In this document: positions 32,205 through 43,217 of the stretch, piece by piece
How positions within the stretch are numbered: the first letter of the stretch is position 1
Layout of the letters: each line of letters opens with the position of its first letter
Translations under genes and position numbers: made by a program
Notes under the pieces: generated by a model
Database searches by the model: none
The model's input: the letters and a program-made list of their open reading frames with translations, nothing else
What the model was told of the DNA's origin: nothing
From: Pseudocercospora fijiensis CIRAD86
Lineage: Eukaryota > Ascomycota > Dothideomycetes > Mycosphaerellales > Mycosphaerellaceae
Assembly: GCF_000340215.1 (NCBI RefSeq)
Contig: NW_006921538.1
Coordinates: 2,796,651 to 2,860,650 of the forward strand
Reading direction: 5' to 3'
DNA: 64,000 bases

Positions 32205-33318
32205 GGAGAGTCGGGGGCAGCGTAAGAGCGCGTGTATGAGCAAGATCAAGATATGTACAATGAAAGACTCAGAACTTTTCCAGTGATACGGCGTTTCAAG
32301 GGGAAATTTGGAAAATAAGATCGAGCCAGGATGAATCCCGTTCATGATTTGGAATCGTAATTGCTCTTTACGAAGGACGAACTTCTTTCAGTGACGGCTT
32401 AAGGTCCCTTTTCTGGACGCCTCAACAGACATCTGGTGTCTCACGTTCAAAAGACACGTGCTGATTCGATTCATTTAATACTACCAACGATGCTACTGCG
32501 TATGGCACCATGACACGCACCTCGATAGAATACATGGACTTCTGCTGCGTAGCGCCAATAGCTGCAGGTCACGAGTATTGCCTGTGAGGTTGCGCCTAGG
32601 TGTACGACCTGCACTTCCTGATCTCGCCGTGATCCGCGGTAATTATCTCTATCAATTCTGAACATATGAGACTGCTGCTCATGAATGGTATTGACACAAG
32701 CCGAGCAAAGTAGGAATTCCCCATGGCATGAAAGCAGGCAAGAATTGAACTGCTTCATATGCGTTGGATGCTTAATGAAGTTGATCGGTCAATGCTTCCA
32801 GGAACATGGTTGACGCGTATATCGACATCACACAATGGGCACTGCTGACAAAAGATGCTACAATAGCAAAATGGGAACCGCCCATTGCTCGATAGCATAA
32901 GAGGAGAAGGCAAACTCGAGCATGCAAAGACATGCATCCTGACCAGCTGATCGATCAGTGCTTCCAGGACGCGCAACATCATTGGGCGACTTACATCTGA
33001 GCAATCATGCCATGAATGGTCGACGAGAGTGACGGGATATCTGTCAACAGATGGAGCCTCTTTTCATGATGGACCGTGCGCGGCTTCATTTGACAGTGAA
33101 GCAAATGCATCACGAGAGCAGACATTACACTCTCATAACGATTGGCTCCTAAGCTGTTCACTCTCTCATTCTGTTATACAAACGAACGTCTACGAAAAGT
33201 GCGGCTGCTTCTCCTGGCTTGCAAATTCTACAATGCATCTTGTAGTAGTGGTATCATGCTAAGAAAGTCCGAACGCCAACCCAATATCAAAGTCCTTCAA
33301 AGTGGCCGATCAGAGATT
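32205..33318. other. Convergent intergenic region, BIG1 / securin-like gene
   Basis: A 1.1-kb gap between two 3' ends. It has short frames only, and I see no gene or repeat. Confidence 0.45.
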
Positions 33319-34478
33319 TTAGACAGAATCAAGCTGAAAGACCTCCTCTTCTTCCTCAGAAGCCACTTCGGGAACAGCGAACGGGTCGTCATCATCCTCA
33401 TCATCTTCAGCAGTCTCAAGCTTCAAGCCGAGCAATTCATCCAGAGATGTGATGGCCTTCTCTGGCTCCTTGGATGCAGTGTTTTGTCGTTTCGCATGGA
33501 TATCTGAGAGTGGTCGACGGGCAGAAGCTGAGACGGCACGGCCTTTCGAGTATCCCAAAGTGGTATTTGATGCGGCTTTGGCAGCTGCGAAGCGTGGGTT
33601 TGACAGTGACGGAGTTGGCTTCTTCGCAGTTGTCGTCGAAGAAGAGATAGGCTGACGAGCCTTGGCTGCGGTTGTGGGTGCTGCGAATCGTGGTACGGTC
33701 GTCTTGCTGCCTAATGCTGATGCAGCATTCTGTGCTCGAATCGTGGGTGGAGCAGCTGTACGCGATACAGGCTTCGCGGCAGATTTCGCCTTCTTCCCTT
33801 TCTCTTGTACCTCTTCAAGCTTTCTGCACTTCTCTCCAAAATCACTGAGCTCGCTGTCGTCTTCGTCTTTGCGAGGGCCATACTCGCCCCACCAACCGCG
33901 CGTGAGATTAGTGCCTTTGAGGACGTCCAGATTCAATTCGTTTGGCCAGAAGTCTTCATAGTCGTCTTTCATCGGTACCTCACGCGGCGCCATGTATTCG
34001 GTTTCGCGCTCTTCTGGATCTTTCGCGAGCACATCTTCTGCAGACTCGATGGTCTCGTGGACCTTGATCTTGGAGCGGCGGAGACGTGGTGATGTGGGCT
34101 TATTGCTGGCTTGACCATGGCCATCCTTGTTCGGTACATCGAGTAAGGGCGTCTTGGGCGCTTTCGCGTTCGTCGTCTTGTTTCCGAGGGGTGCGCGTGC
34201 CTTTGGATCTAGAATCATTAGCTACATGTCGGTGTCTGCATAGCGATTGGGAACTCACTGGCTGGAGTCACGAAAGCGCTACGGTCGAGCTTGCCGCCCT
34301 TCGCTCCAGTCTTCCCGCCTAATTGTGTCGCATTCTCATCGTTCCTGTTGCTCTTGAATGGCGTCTTTGCTGGTGTCTTGGGAGCCAGTCCTTTGACGCC
34401 TGCGTTTAATGGCTTCGATGCCGCCGCCGTCTGCTGGTCGTGGATCGCATTCTCATCCCGTAATCGTGCCGCGAACAT
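33319..34478 (-). CDS. Securin-like (Cut2/Pds1-type) candidate, disordered ascomycete protein
   Basis: Two exons, 34478-34259 and 34208-33319, encode 369 residues. The 50-nt intron (34209-34258, GTGAGT...CTAG with a GCTAATG branch site) is phase 1 and joins FVTPA to NPKARAPLGNKTTNAKA. The protein is mostly disordered. Order: a basic N-terminus with RDEN and later NDENA, the RAPLGNKTTN motif at ~78-90, SPRLRRSKIKVHETIESAED, EYMAPREVPM (~135-145), FWPNELNLDVLKGTNLTRGW, an Ala/Lys-rich middle, RPLSDIH and an acidic C-terminus. The RAPLG...KTTN block, EYMAPR and destruction-box-like RXXL elements recall S. pombe securin Cut2, which inhibits separase until anaphase. That identity is inference; a safe name is conserved hypothetical protein. 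Its start faces tropomyosin. Confidence 0.7.
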
Positions 34479-34858
34479 GATGTCGTCTATTATTCTTCCT
34501 TCTATGCTTCGGATTCAAGCCGTCATATCAGTCGTGTGATGCGTGGATTTTGTACGTGGTAAGGAGCACCTTGAAGTGCTCGAGCGTTGCGGCCGGTAAA
34601 CAGACTACCGGATTGAGCAGCAAGCTTTGAACCCTTGAAACGGCGCCTCAAGCGGAGGAAGCAGCACAAGCCTCGCGGGCAGGGGTCCCAAATCCAACTC
34701 CCACTTTGCTGGTGCACAAAGCAGTGAGATCGCAGCCTCCACCGCCAACCACACGCCAGATCAGTCTGCCTCAGCTTTCTCCGACAGCTCCAGCTACTCG
34801 ACCACCATCACTCCCGCCTCTCAGTTCTTGTATTTGGAATCCCCATACTGCCGCAACC
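34479..34858. promoter_or_regulatory. Divergent promoter, securin-like / tropomyosin
   Basis: A 380-bp region between two start codons. The tropomyosin side (34720-34858) is C/A/T-rich, as is common in fungal leaders. No specific site is recognised. Confidence 0.5.
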
Positions 34859-35638
34859 ATGGACCAGATCAAGAAGGTACGTAGACCGCCGCCTGAATGA
34901 CCCCTCAATGACCACAGAAACACCCATGCCATATGATCAATCCTACTCGCACAGCCTGCCGCACTTGCGTTGATCTACCTTCTTGACGCTCTACGATAAT
35001 GCCTCTCATACTATCAACTGACATGATTGCAGCGTATGGCCGCATTGCGCATTGAGGCCGACGAGTCCGCCGCCAAAGCCGAAGAGCTGTCCGCAAAGGT
35101 CAAGACCCTTGAGCAAGAAAACCTGCAGAAGGAGCAAGAAATCACCTCTTTACAACATAAGAACTCTATGCTCGAGCAGGAAGTTGAGAAGCTCGAGAAA
35201 CTCCACGGTGACGCCAAGGCAGCAGCAGACGATAGCGCACAGCATGGAACACAGAACGAGGCTTTGACGAGGAAGCTGCAATTGCTCGAAGAAGAGGCCG
35301 AGGAGAACGACAAGCAGCTGCGCGAGACAAATGAGAAGTACGTATCATCACTCACACAGCCTCCGCCGAATACCGTCACCCCTGGGTGGATCGATGAGTG
35401 GAGGTGCGACTGCACTTTCACATTTCTGGAGCCTTCCATATAAGTGTGCTGATGGTATGCTGATTCTGACGACAGACTTCGCCAAACTGATGTCAAGGCC
35501 GGCCACTACGAGCGTAAAGTCCAAGCCCTCGAAGCCGCGCGCGACCAATGGGAGACCAAGTACGAGGAGATGGCCAAGAAATATGCCGACACCAAGAAGG
35601 AGCTTGATGACTTTGTCGCCGAGATTGGTAACATCTAA
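34859..35638 (+). CDS. Tropomyosin
   Basis: Three exons, 34859-34876, 35033-35337 and 35476-35638, encode 161 residues, the standard length in filamentous fungi. The first exon codes only MDQIKK; the 156-nt intron (GTACGT...TGCAG) leads to RMAALRIEADESAAKAEELS. The 138-nt second intron (35338-35475, GTACGT...ACAG) is phase 2 and leads to LRQTDVKAGHYERKVQALEA. The whole chain is an uninterrupted heptad coiled coil rich in Ala, Glu, Lys and Leu and ends KELDDFVAEIGNI, as fungal tropomyosins do. Known role: it binds along formin-made actin cables and rings. Without the first intron the frame would miss its N-terminal cap, so the tiny first exon is well supported by family alignment. Confidence 0.93.
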
Positions 35639-37029
35639 GCACATACACAACACCAATCACAGACACCTTTCGACGGCAGACAAGTGATGGCTAATGCGAC
35701 AAAGCCGATGTGGTATTTGTAGGGCCAGAGTACACCAACTTCTCAAGACCGGTGCTGGTGAAGCAGGCGAGCAGATATCCTCCGTGCTGAGGGGAGTGCG
35801 GGGACTATTGAGGAGACATCTTGTCCTTTTACCTTCCTTTTTGCCTCTCGATAGATGATGGCTCGGAGATGGGAATGTTCAGAGCTCGAGTTGAGAGCTG
35901 TTCGAGCTGAATGCAGAATGCCCACTGAATCACAATCCATTACCCTTAACTACACTTTGAATCTTGCTCCGCCCTTTTCTCGTCACAGACTCGTCTTATT
36001 CTGCGTTGTCTGGTGGGAGGAGCAGAAGACGAACCTGACCAGCTCATATGCATAATAGGATTTGTCATCAACGACCGTGATGATGTTCATGTACCAAGCT
36101 TAGAAGAGGCAGCGTGAAGTCGAGCTCTTGAATCGGCACATACACTACAAGCTGAGAGGACGAAGGATGAAGTCTCCGCATTCTGTTCACAGCACTTCGC
36201 CGGATAGACTGTGGTATCTAACAGCAAGTCTCATGGCTTTTGACAGCACGAAATTAGCGAGTGAGCCGACCTCATCGTCGGCAAGCCTTGTCACGTGACT
36301 TTGGCACTGACTGCGATACGTGCTTGCAGCATTTTCATGTTGCTGGACGAAGCTCAGAAACCTTTCCTGTTTCCAGCGATATCATTTTTGAGGTGTGTGC
36401 TGTCGATGCGGTGATGGGTATTCGCTCGAAATCGTCGATGATGGCTTGGCTGGAGATGGACGAGCAGCGCGGAAAGCTAGGTTCAGTTCAGTCGCGAGGC
36501 AGTGCCGCAGATATTCTTATTGTGGCCGACAGCGGCAGAGTCAGCAACAATATCATCGGTTTGCCCACTACACAGACAAGCATGATGTTGGCATAGATGT
36601 TGTCGGTTGCGCAGGTGTTGGGTGTGGAATGAGAGAGGAGCTGATCGTCGCATCGTGGGAAGCAAGGCAAGCAAGCTAGCGCCGAATCGCTCCCTGAACC
36701 TCCTCTCACGCCTCACGGCAGCAACATCACTTTCACCATCGCCCGCACCGCCCAACGCCCATACACTGCCTAGCTTCTGCTGACCCAGGCCAAAGCTCCG
36801 TCTCCGCCAGCAACACGCCATATTCACTTACTTTGTTGCTCACAGGCCGGCAAAAGGCACACTGCAACTCTCTAGCCCCCCCACGCGTCGCGCCCGCCGA
36901 GGAAAAGTTGGCAACGGCGACATCAGCATCACCGGCCGTCGGACTCGACCCGCATGCTATCTCCCTGACTCCCACTCGCACACCACGGCATGCGGCACAT
37001 GAGGCGGGCTTGAGCTGCTCCGCGACGTT
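35639..37029. other. Intergenic region upstream of SET1
   Basis: A 1.4-kb region with the tropomyosin 3' end and the SET1 promoter. Frames at 36261-36679 and 36833-37306 have no recognisable motif, and the latter overlaps SET1 out of frame. Bases 36860-37020 are GC-rich and probably the SET1 leader. Confidence 0.45.
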
Positions 37030-40000
37030 ATGTCGCAGTACGGCGGCATCGAGGGCATCAACAGCATATCCTCGCCCGGCTCGCTCAAGCGCAAGCGACC
37101 TACACCTAATATCGCGCGTACGCGGCCGTCGCCTGGCGCAGCGGTCAACAGCACTTCCTCGAGGCATATGGCTACCACCAATGGCGCTTCCGCTTCGCTG
37201 TACACTTCACCAGACTCAGACTCGCTCGGCAGCACGGCCTCTTCGGTCTTCACCTCAAACTCACATGCCTTTGCGCAGAACCGCAAAGCATCCACCAATG
37301 GTCTGACACCTCTCACAAACCACACAGAGTCCTCGCCACCCAAGGGCAATAGTCCGCAGCACTCGAAGCATACCGCAGATATGGCCTCCACGTCGCACGT
37401 GCCTGCCTCTGATCTCGCGTCCTCTTCGCAAGAGCGCACACCACGTCCACAAATGCTACCGCCACCAGGTCAAGTGAAAGGGTACAGAGCGGTTTGGGAT
37501 CCGGAATTGGACAACAAGCTCAGCAGAGAAGAGCGCAAGCGAGCCATATTCAGGAAAAGAGACTTCGGCGCAGAGGTACGATATACTTTTCATATTTTGC
37601 TGAGCTTGCGTAACATGATACACATAACTTGAAGACGAGAAAAAAGTTAGAAAACCGCTCTGTACCCTTTCGCTGACAATTGGACAATGGCAGGCATACC
37701 AACCAGATGCGCCACCGGATCCGAGACTGGCGATACCGGGGTATATATCCGGCCAATGCAGGCCGAAGACTGCACCCAGCAAGGCGATTATGCGAATCTC
37801 GCCCTACACAATACCTCCTTACAAGGTCGATCGGAATTCGATTGGGCCCGGAGAGGCGGAACAGGTCGTTGTGCTTGGCTTCGATCCTTTCCTGCCAGAA
37901 TCGACATTGAAGCTGAATTTCAGCACTTTCGGAAACATCGCTTCAGTGCAGAACAAGACTGATCCAGAGACCGGGAGCTTCCTAGGCATTGCCTTGGTGA
38001 AGTATCGAGATGCTGTTAGGGACGGCTTCGAGGTATCAGCTGCTTCGGCAGCAAAGAAAGCTGAAGAGTTCAGTGGACAGCGGATCGGCATGCATGCTAT
38101 CAAAGTCGAGCTTGATCGCGAAGGCCGAAAATGCAAGCGATATGTGGAAGCTGCCTTGAAGAAGATGCGAGAAGAGCGTGACAGACATCTGAACGCAGCA
38201 CCACCCTCTGCTCCAGCAGAAGACAAGAAGTCTGGGAAAGCGTCGACACCAGCTGCTCCTTTGAACGCGCCACGAGGCCCCTCCGCGAAATCCTCTAAAC
38301 CACCTCCATCGGGACCGAAGGGCTCTAGAGCTGAAGATAGTGGCCCACCTGCCAAGTCTGGTCCAGCTTCATTGATCGAGGACAAGTCAGTTCTCAGCAA
38401 GATCAAGCGCAAGCCTTATATTCATATCCCGCATAAGTCTGTACCTGTGCTCGGAACGACCATACCTCACTTGAAGAAGAGACTGAAAGCGTACGATTGG
38501 CGAGAGGTCCGACTTGACAAGTCCGGCTATTACGTGGTATTTGACGACTCTAAGCGTGGCGAGGATGAGACACAGCGTTGCTATGACGAATGCAACAATG
38601 CGGCTCTCTTCACATACAAGATGGCAATGGAATGCCAGAAGTACGGCAATCCTGATTATGAGCGAAGTCCAAGTCCCGAGCGAGTGGTACAAGAAAGCAA
38701 GAAGCGGGAAGAAATTGAGCGACTACAACGGGAAGAGGCTGAAGATTTGGAGATCGAGAAGAAGAGCAGGGCTGAGAATCTCGATCCGGTCCAAGGCGCT
38801 CTGGAACAGCTTCGCATGGAACTCCGAGACAAGATCCTCAACGACATCAAGCAACGAATAGCCATTCCTATCTTTCACGAAAGCCTCGAGCCAGCCAAGC
38901 ATGTCGCGAAACGAAGAAAACTTGGCTTGCCCGATGCCGTGGACCAAGAGAACAAAGCTTCTGCTTTGTTGTACAGCAAAGCGGGAGACGCACCTCCGGA
39001 TTTCCCGAAATCACGTCGCGGAAAGCCCCTACGACCGCACGATCCAAATCAGCGAGGCAGAAAAGGCGACAAGAACAAGGAGCCAAGCAATGCCTTCATC
39101 GACGAGAGAAGACGAAAGCCTGCGCAAAGGCCTGTTCACGCCAGAGGCCTGCACTTCCGACTACAGCAAATGTACGCCGAAGAGGAAGAAGAATCGGACG
39201 ACGAACGGCATACATCTGTCACACGCGATACCGAAGATCAAGAAAGTAGGCCGCTTAGTCGCGCAAGCAGGAACTCGACGCCATTCGATTCGGAGTCGGT
39301 CACGGATACGCCCAAATCGAAGCGTCGCAAGGTTGCTGAATGGGAGGACGAAGAGAAGGAAACGTTCGATGCCTTCCACAAGGAGATGCTTGGTCACCTC
39401 TTGCATAAGGAGCCTGAGGACCTTGCAACTCGTGAGCTAGAGCTTGTGGTCAACACTCTTCCTCGTACATCCAAACATGGCACACGCGCTCGTACCGAGC
39501 TCTATATCCGGCAGCGATCGAGAGACGATGACGATCTTTTCCAAGTTCATTCTGAGAAGGCGACCGGCGAGGCGGCACTCGAAAAATCGGTATTGGCGAC
39601 TACTGAAGCTGCGGCCGATGATGCCAGAGCCACGAAAGAGAAGTCGAAGAAGAAGCGCAAGACCAAGAAACAGCTCCTCGAAGAGCAAGAAGCCCTCAAG
39701 GCTGAGGCGAAGAAGGCCAAGGCTGCAAGCAAGCCGGTCGCTGAGGAGACCGTCACCAAGATTGAAGAGAAAGAGCGTGAGCTTGAACAAGCGCCTGTCG
39801 ATGAGGACGTTGAGCTGGATCTCACGTACGACAAGCCTCGGAGAACGGTCGAAGAAGATCATGGCATGATACTTGACATCGATGGCTGGCAGCACTTCAT
39901 CAAGGACGACGAGGACTTTGCTTTCGCGAAGAAAGCAGTTGTTGACCTCACTGCTTATGAATTGGGAGACCCCAGAGCGTGGGCTTGGAAGCAGAAAGAG

Positions 40001-40883
40001 ATCAAGGAGCTCAATAGTAGTGGTGAGGCAGGTGTTCCACATCCAGAGCCTCTGATCTCTGGTTACTATGTGCCGAACCCAACAGGATGCGCTCGGACCG
40101 AGGGCGTAAAGAAGATTCTGAACGAGGAGAAGGGCAAGTATCTGCCTCACCGCATCAAGGTCCAGAAGGCTCGAGAGCAGAGACAAGCTCAAGCAACTGC
40201 AAATCCGGCAGCTGCAGCTGAAGCTGTGAAGATCGCCGCAGCTGAGAAGGTCGCCAGCACTGCAACATCACGAAGCAACCGTGTCAACAACCGTCGTCTC
40301 GTCAATGACATCAATCTTCAGAAGCAAGCATTCGCGACTTCAAACAGCGATGCTGATGTCGCCATCCGTTTCAATCAGCTCAAGAAACGCAAGAAACTGG
40401 TCAAGTTTGATCGTTCCGCCATTCACGGCTGGGGTCTCTACGCCGAAGAGAATATCGCTGTCAACGACCTGATCATCGAGTACGTCGGAGAGAAGGTCAG
40501 ACAAAAGGTGGCCGACATGCGTGAGATCAAATACGACAAGCAAGGTGTTGGCTCCTCATATCTCTTCCGCATGATTGACGATGAGATTGTCGATGCAACT
40601 AAAAAGGGTGGCATTGCTCGTTTTATTAACCACTCTTGCGATCCCAACTGCACAGCAAAGATCATTAAGGTCGAAGGCACGCCGAGAATCGTCATCTATG
40701 CCCTGAAAGATATTGGCAAGAGTAAGTCCCTCCAAGCACAACATAACTACCAAGCCCCTTTACTGACGAATGCCAATAGACGACGAATTGACCTATGACT
40801 ACAAATTCGAACGTGAATACGGCTCGACCGACCGAATACCATGTCTTTGTGGTTCTGCGAACTGCAAGGGCTTCTTGAACTAA
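37030..40883 (+). CDS. SET1: Histone H3 lysine-4 methyltransferase Set1 (COMPASS)
   Basis: Three exons, 37030-37575, 37694-40721 and 40780-40883, encode 1225 residues. Intron 1 (118 nt, GTACGA...GCAG) is phase 0; intron 2 (58 nt, GTAAGT...ATAG) is phase 1 and joins DIGK to [11 protein letters not shown]. In order: a disordered N-terminus (~1-180), an RRM (~238-300, [17 protein letters not shown]), a second RRM-like SET-associated domain (~420-498), acidic/basic disorder, the N-SET region (~725-1010, ending near [16 protein letters not shown]), the SET domain (~1084-1205) with HGWGLYAEE, the catalytic core [11 protein letters not shown], and post-SET cysteines [13 protein letters not shown] at the very end. 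It is the catalytic subunit of COMPASS, which makes mono-, di- and trimethyl H3K4 at active genes. All catalytic motifs are intact. It is the last intact gene before the AT-rich block. Confidence 0.95.
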
Positions 40884-41410
40884 AGATACCCAGCGCCACT
40901 GAAGGAGATGTCTACAACGTAATCTTGGCAAAGTTCGAACGCTATTGTTACACTATGGCTTTCCTTGTCTTTCGGGCGGCGTTCAAAATTTGGTGCATCT
41001 GCGAGGCGCTGGTGATTCTTATCTACAGGAGTTTTGTGCCAGCAAATGGAGCACAGGCGTGTGCGAAGCGCAGAGTATACGCCTGGGGTATGACATGTAA
41101 GAAGAAGGATCGGACGAAAGACGGCCGACCAGCCAGAAGACCAAAAGAGTCCAGACTGAACTTGAAGAGTGAGAACTGACATGCCCTCTCTTCTCATGAT
41201 CGTGATTTTGTGTCGCGACATCTGCGTTGGTAATGATGTGCGAGCTCCTCTCAAACTTTGATTGCCTTGATCGCTATAGCCCAGTACCCGCTTCTCACCA
41301 CATTCCCAATGCTCGCATGCAATGGGCTCTGCATACGTTGAGCTCATTGCCGAATGTAGCACACGCGAAAGGAAACAGAAGCCAATGCGAACCGGGAACC
41401 TGGTCGAACA
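40884..41410. other. Intergenic region, SET1 / monooxygenase pseudogene
   Basis: A 527-bp gap with the SET1 3' end and the former promoter of the broken monooxygenase gene. No other feature is visible. Confidence 0.5.
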
Positions 41411-42388
41411 ATGTCAGAATTCCAAGTACTTAACGCGCCATCGACGTTCACCATGATGGAAGAAAAGCATGACGCTCTCGTCGTAGGTCTTGGCTTCGGT
41501 GGTCTGTACTCTTTGTGCCTGCTCAAGCAGCTCGGTCTCGACGTCAAGGCGGTGATCTGGTGCAGATGTTGGAGGTCAGTCCACACAACGCTTCTTGGAG
41601 AAGCTGAAGAAATCGAAACTGACAAGCCTCACAGGCACATGGTACTGGAACAAGTGAACATTCTCCACCAAGACCAAGACTGATCACTAACCTCCTCCAG
41701 ATATCCAGGCGCCCGCAGCGACGTAACAAGCGACACCTACCGCTGCTTCTGGAACAAGGACTCTCTCAAAACCTCTCCATGGGAACGCAACTATCTTCTG
41801 CAGCCCGAACTCCAACCCTATTTACGCCAAATCGCAACCAAACACGACCTCTACCGCCACATCGCTTTCAATTCAGACCTCCAATCAGCCCATTGGGACG
41901 AGACCAACAAAGTCTGGCGAGCCACCACTTCCGACTCCAAGACTTATGTTGTTCGTTACCTAGTCACATCCCTAGGAATCACTCACAAACCCTACATCGC
42001 CGTACTCCCTGATCTCGACACGTTCTCAGGACGAATCACGCACAGAAATGGAACGACGAAATTTCTTGGGAAGGAAAGAAAATCGCAGTCATAGGTTCCG
42101 GAGCCAGTGGTGTTCAAATCACATCTAGTCTCGCCGAAAAGGCAGGCAGTCTGACTCAATTCATCCGTCACGCACAGTAAATACATCCTGCCCGCAAAAT
42201 ACCGAAAAATCTCCCCGGCCGAACGAGAAGTCCTCAAACGCAGACTACGAACAACTTTGGCACCAAGTTTTCACATCAGCAGTAGGATTCGGATTCCCTG
42301 AACCCAACCGTAAGACGTTTGCCGTAAGTCCCGAAGACCGCGAACAAATCTTCCAAGACCTTTAGGAGTCTGGATCAGGCTTTAGGCA
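41411..42388 (+). pseudogene. Broken Baeyer-Villiger-type flavin monooxygenase, truncated at the transposon junction
   Basis: Recognisable pieces lie in order but in different frames. Exon 1 has the FAD motif ALVVGLGFGGLYSLCLLKQL. After an intact-looking intron (GTCAGT...ACAG) come TWYWN and a second intron (to ~41698), then YPGARSDVTSDTYRCFWNKD, the typical Baeyer-Villiger segment. The NADPH-site piece IAVIGSGASGVQITSSLAEK and the piece AVGFGFPEPNRK follow. Lesions: a frame change near 41548 in exon 1, others near 42035, 42178 and 42240, and a TAG at 42363-42365 where this family normally has Trp (TGG). Homology stops about 42385, where AT-rich sequence begins; the C-terminal half of the enzyme is gone. 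The family oxidises ketones or similar compounds with O2 and NADPH. The TGG-to-TAG change is of the RIP type. Confidence 0.8.
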
Positions 42389-42390
42389 TA

Positions 42391-42580
42391 GTATATTATA
42401 CTATACTAAATATAGAACATTTTTGTCTTATATTACTAAGCCGTAAACCTTCTAGATAAAAAGATATAAAGATAAGAAAAATTACTTTTCTAGAAATTCT
42501 ACTTCTAGTTTTTTTTCTAGTAGATTTACGGCTTAGTAATATAGTAGAAAAGTACTCTATTTTTAGTATATTATATTGAA
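42391..42580. mobile_element. MITE-like foldback hairpin at the junction
   Basis: Two arms of about 65 bp face each other, roughly 42398-42462 and 42513-42577. The core is an 18-bp perfect inverted repeat: ATATTACTAAGCCGTAAA at 42430-42447 and its complement at 42525-42542. The rest of the arms match about 80 percent, with many of the mismatches C/T or G/A as RIP would give. The loop is about 50 bp. Size and structure fit a non-autonomous foldback element or MITE. No clear target-site duplication is visible, possibly because the flanks are mutated. It sits exactly where the monooxygenase homology ends. Confidence 0.55.
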
Positions 42581-43120
42581 AAATATTGAATTTCTAGATT
42601 TCCTAAGAAACTAAAGCTAGGAAAAAGAAATACGTAATATAGTATTTTAGCTTTTTCTAAGTTATACTTAACTATTTTTTGAAATCTAAAAAACAGAACT
42701 TAAAGCTCTATCTATTAATAAGACTATAATAGATTTTTAAGTTTTAATACCTAGTATTTATCTCAGAATCTAGAAAAGAATCTCGAGTATCTCGAGTATA
42801 CTTTTTTATAAAGTTCTACTTATTAAGCGTCGGCTTTTAAAAAAAACCTTAACGTAATCTCGGCTATATTTAGCGAAGCCTTAACGAAAAAAATTATTAA
42901 TTATAAAAAAAACCTATAAACCGCTAAATTTAATATATATAAGTACGTAATACCCCGAAATGCCTTATAAAAGTAAGTAGTATAGTTTAGCCGGGCTCTA
43001 AGTCCTACGTCCGACTTTTACGTTCCTAGGAATCTCGGGTATTCCTTAGCCCTATACTCCTTCGAATTTTAGGACGGCCTATTCTAGAGGATCGCTTATA
43101 ATCGATAGAATCGTAGAGTC

Positions 43121-43217
43121 GCGATCCTATTAGATAAGATCTTTAACCTACGATCCTAAGGATCCTAAGAATTCTAACGATCCTAAGCAATTCTAAGCGA
43201 TCCTATTAATAAGATCG
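43121..43217. repeat. Cluster of GATCCTA motifs
   Basis: Five copies of GATCCTA occur in under 100 bp, including the near-palindrome GATCCTAAGGATC. The longer units GCGATCCTATTAGATAAGATC (at 43121) and GCGATCCTATTAATAAGATC (at 43197) bracket it. It may be a terminal or subterminal repeat of an unnamed element. Confidence 0.45.
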
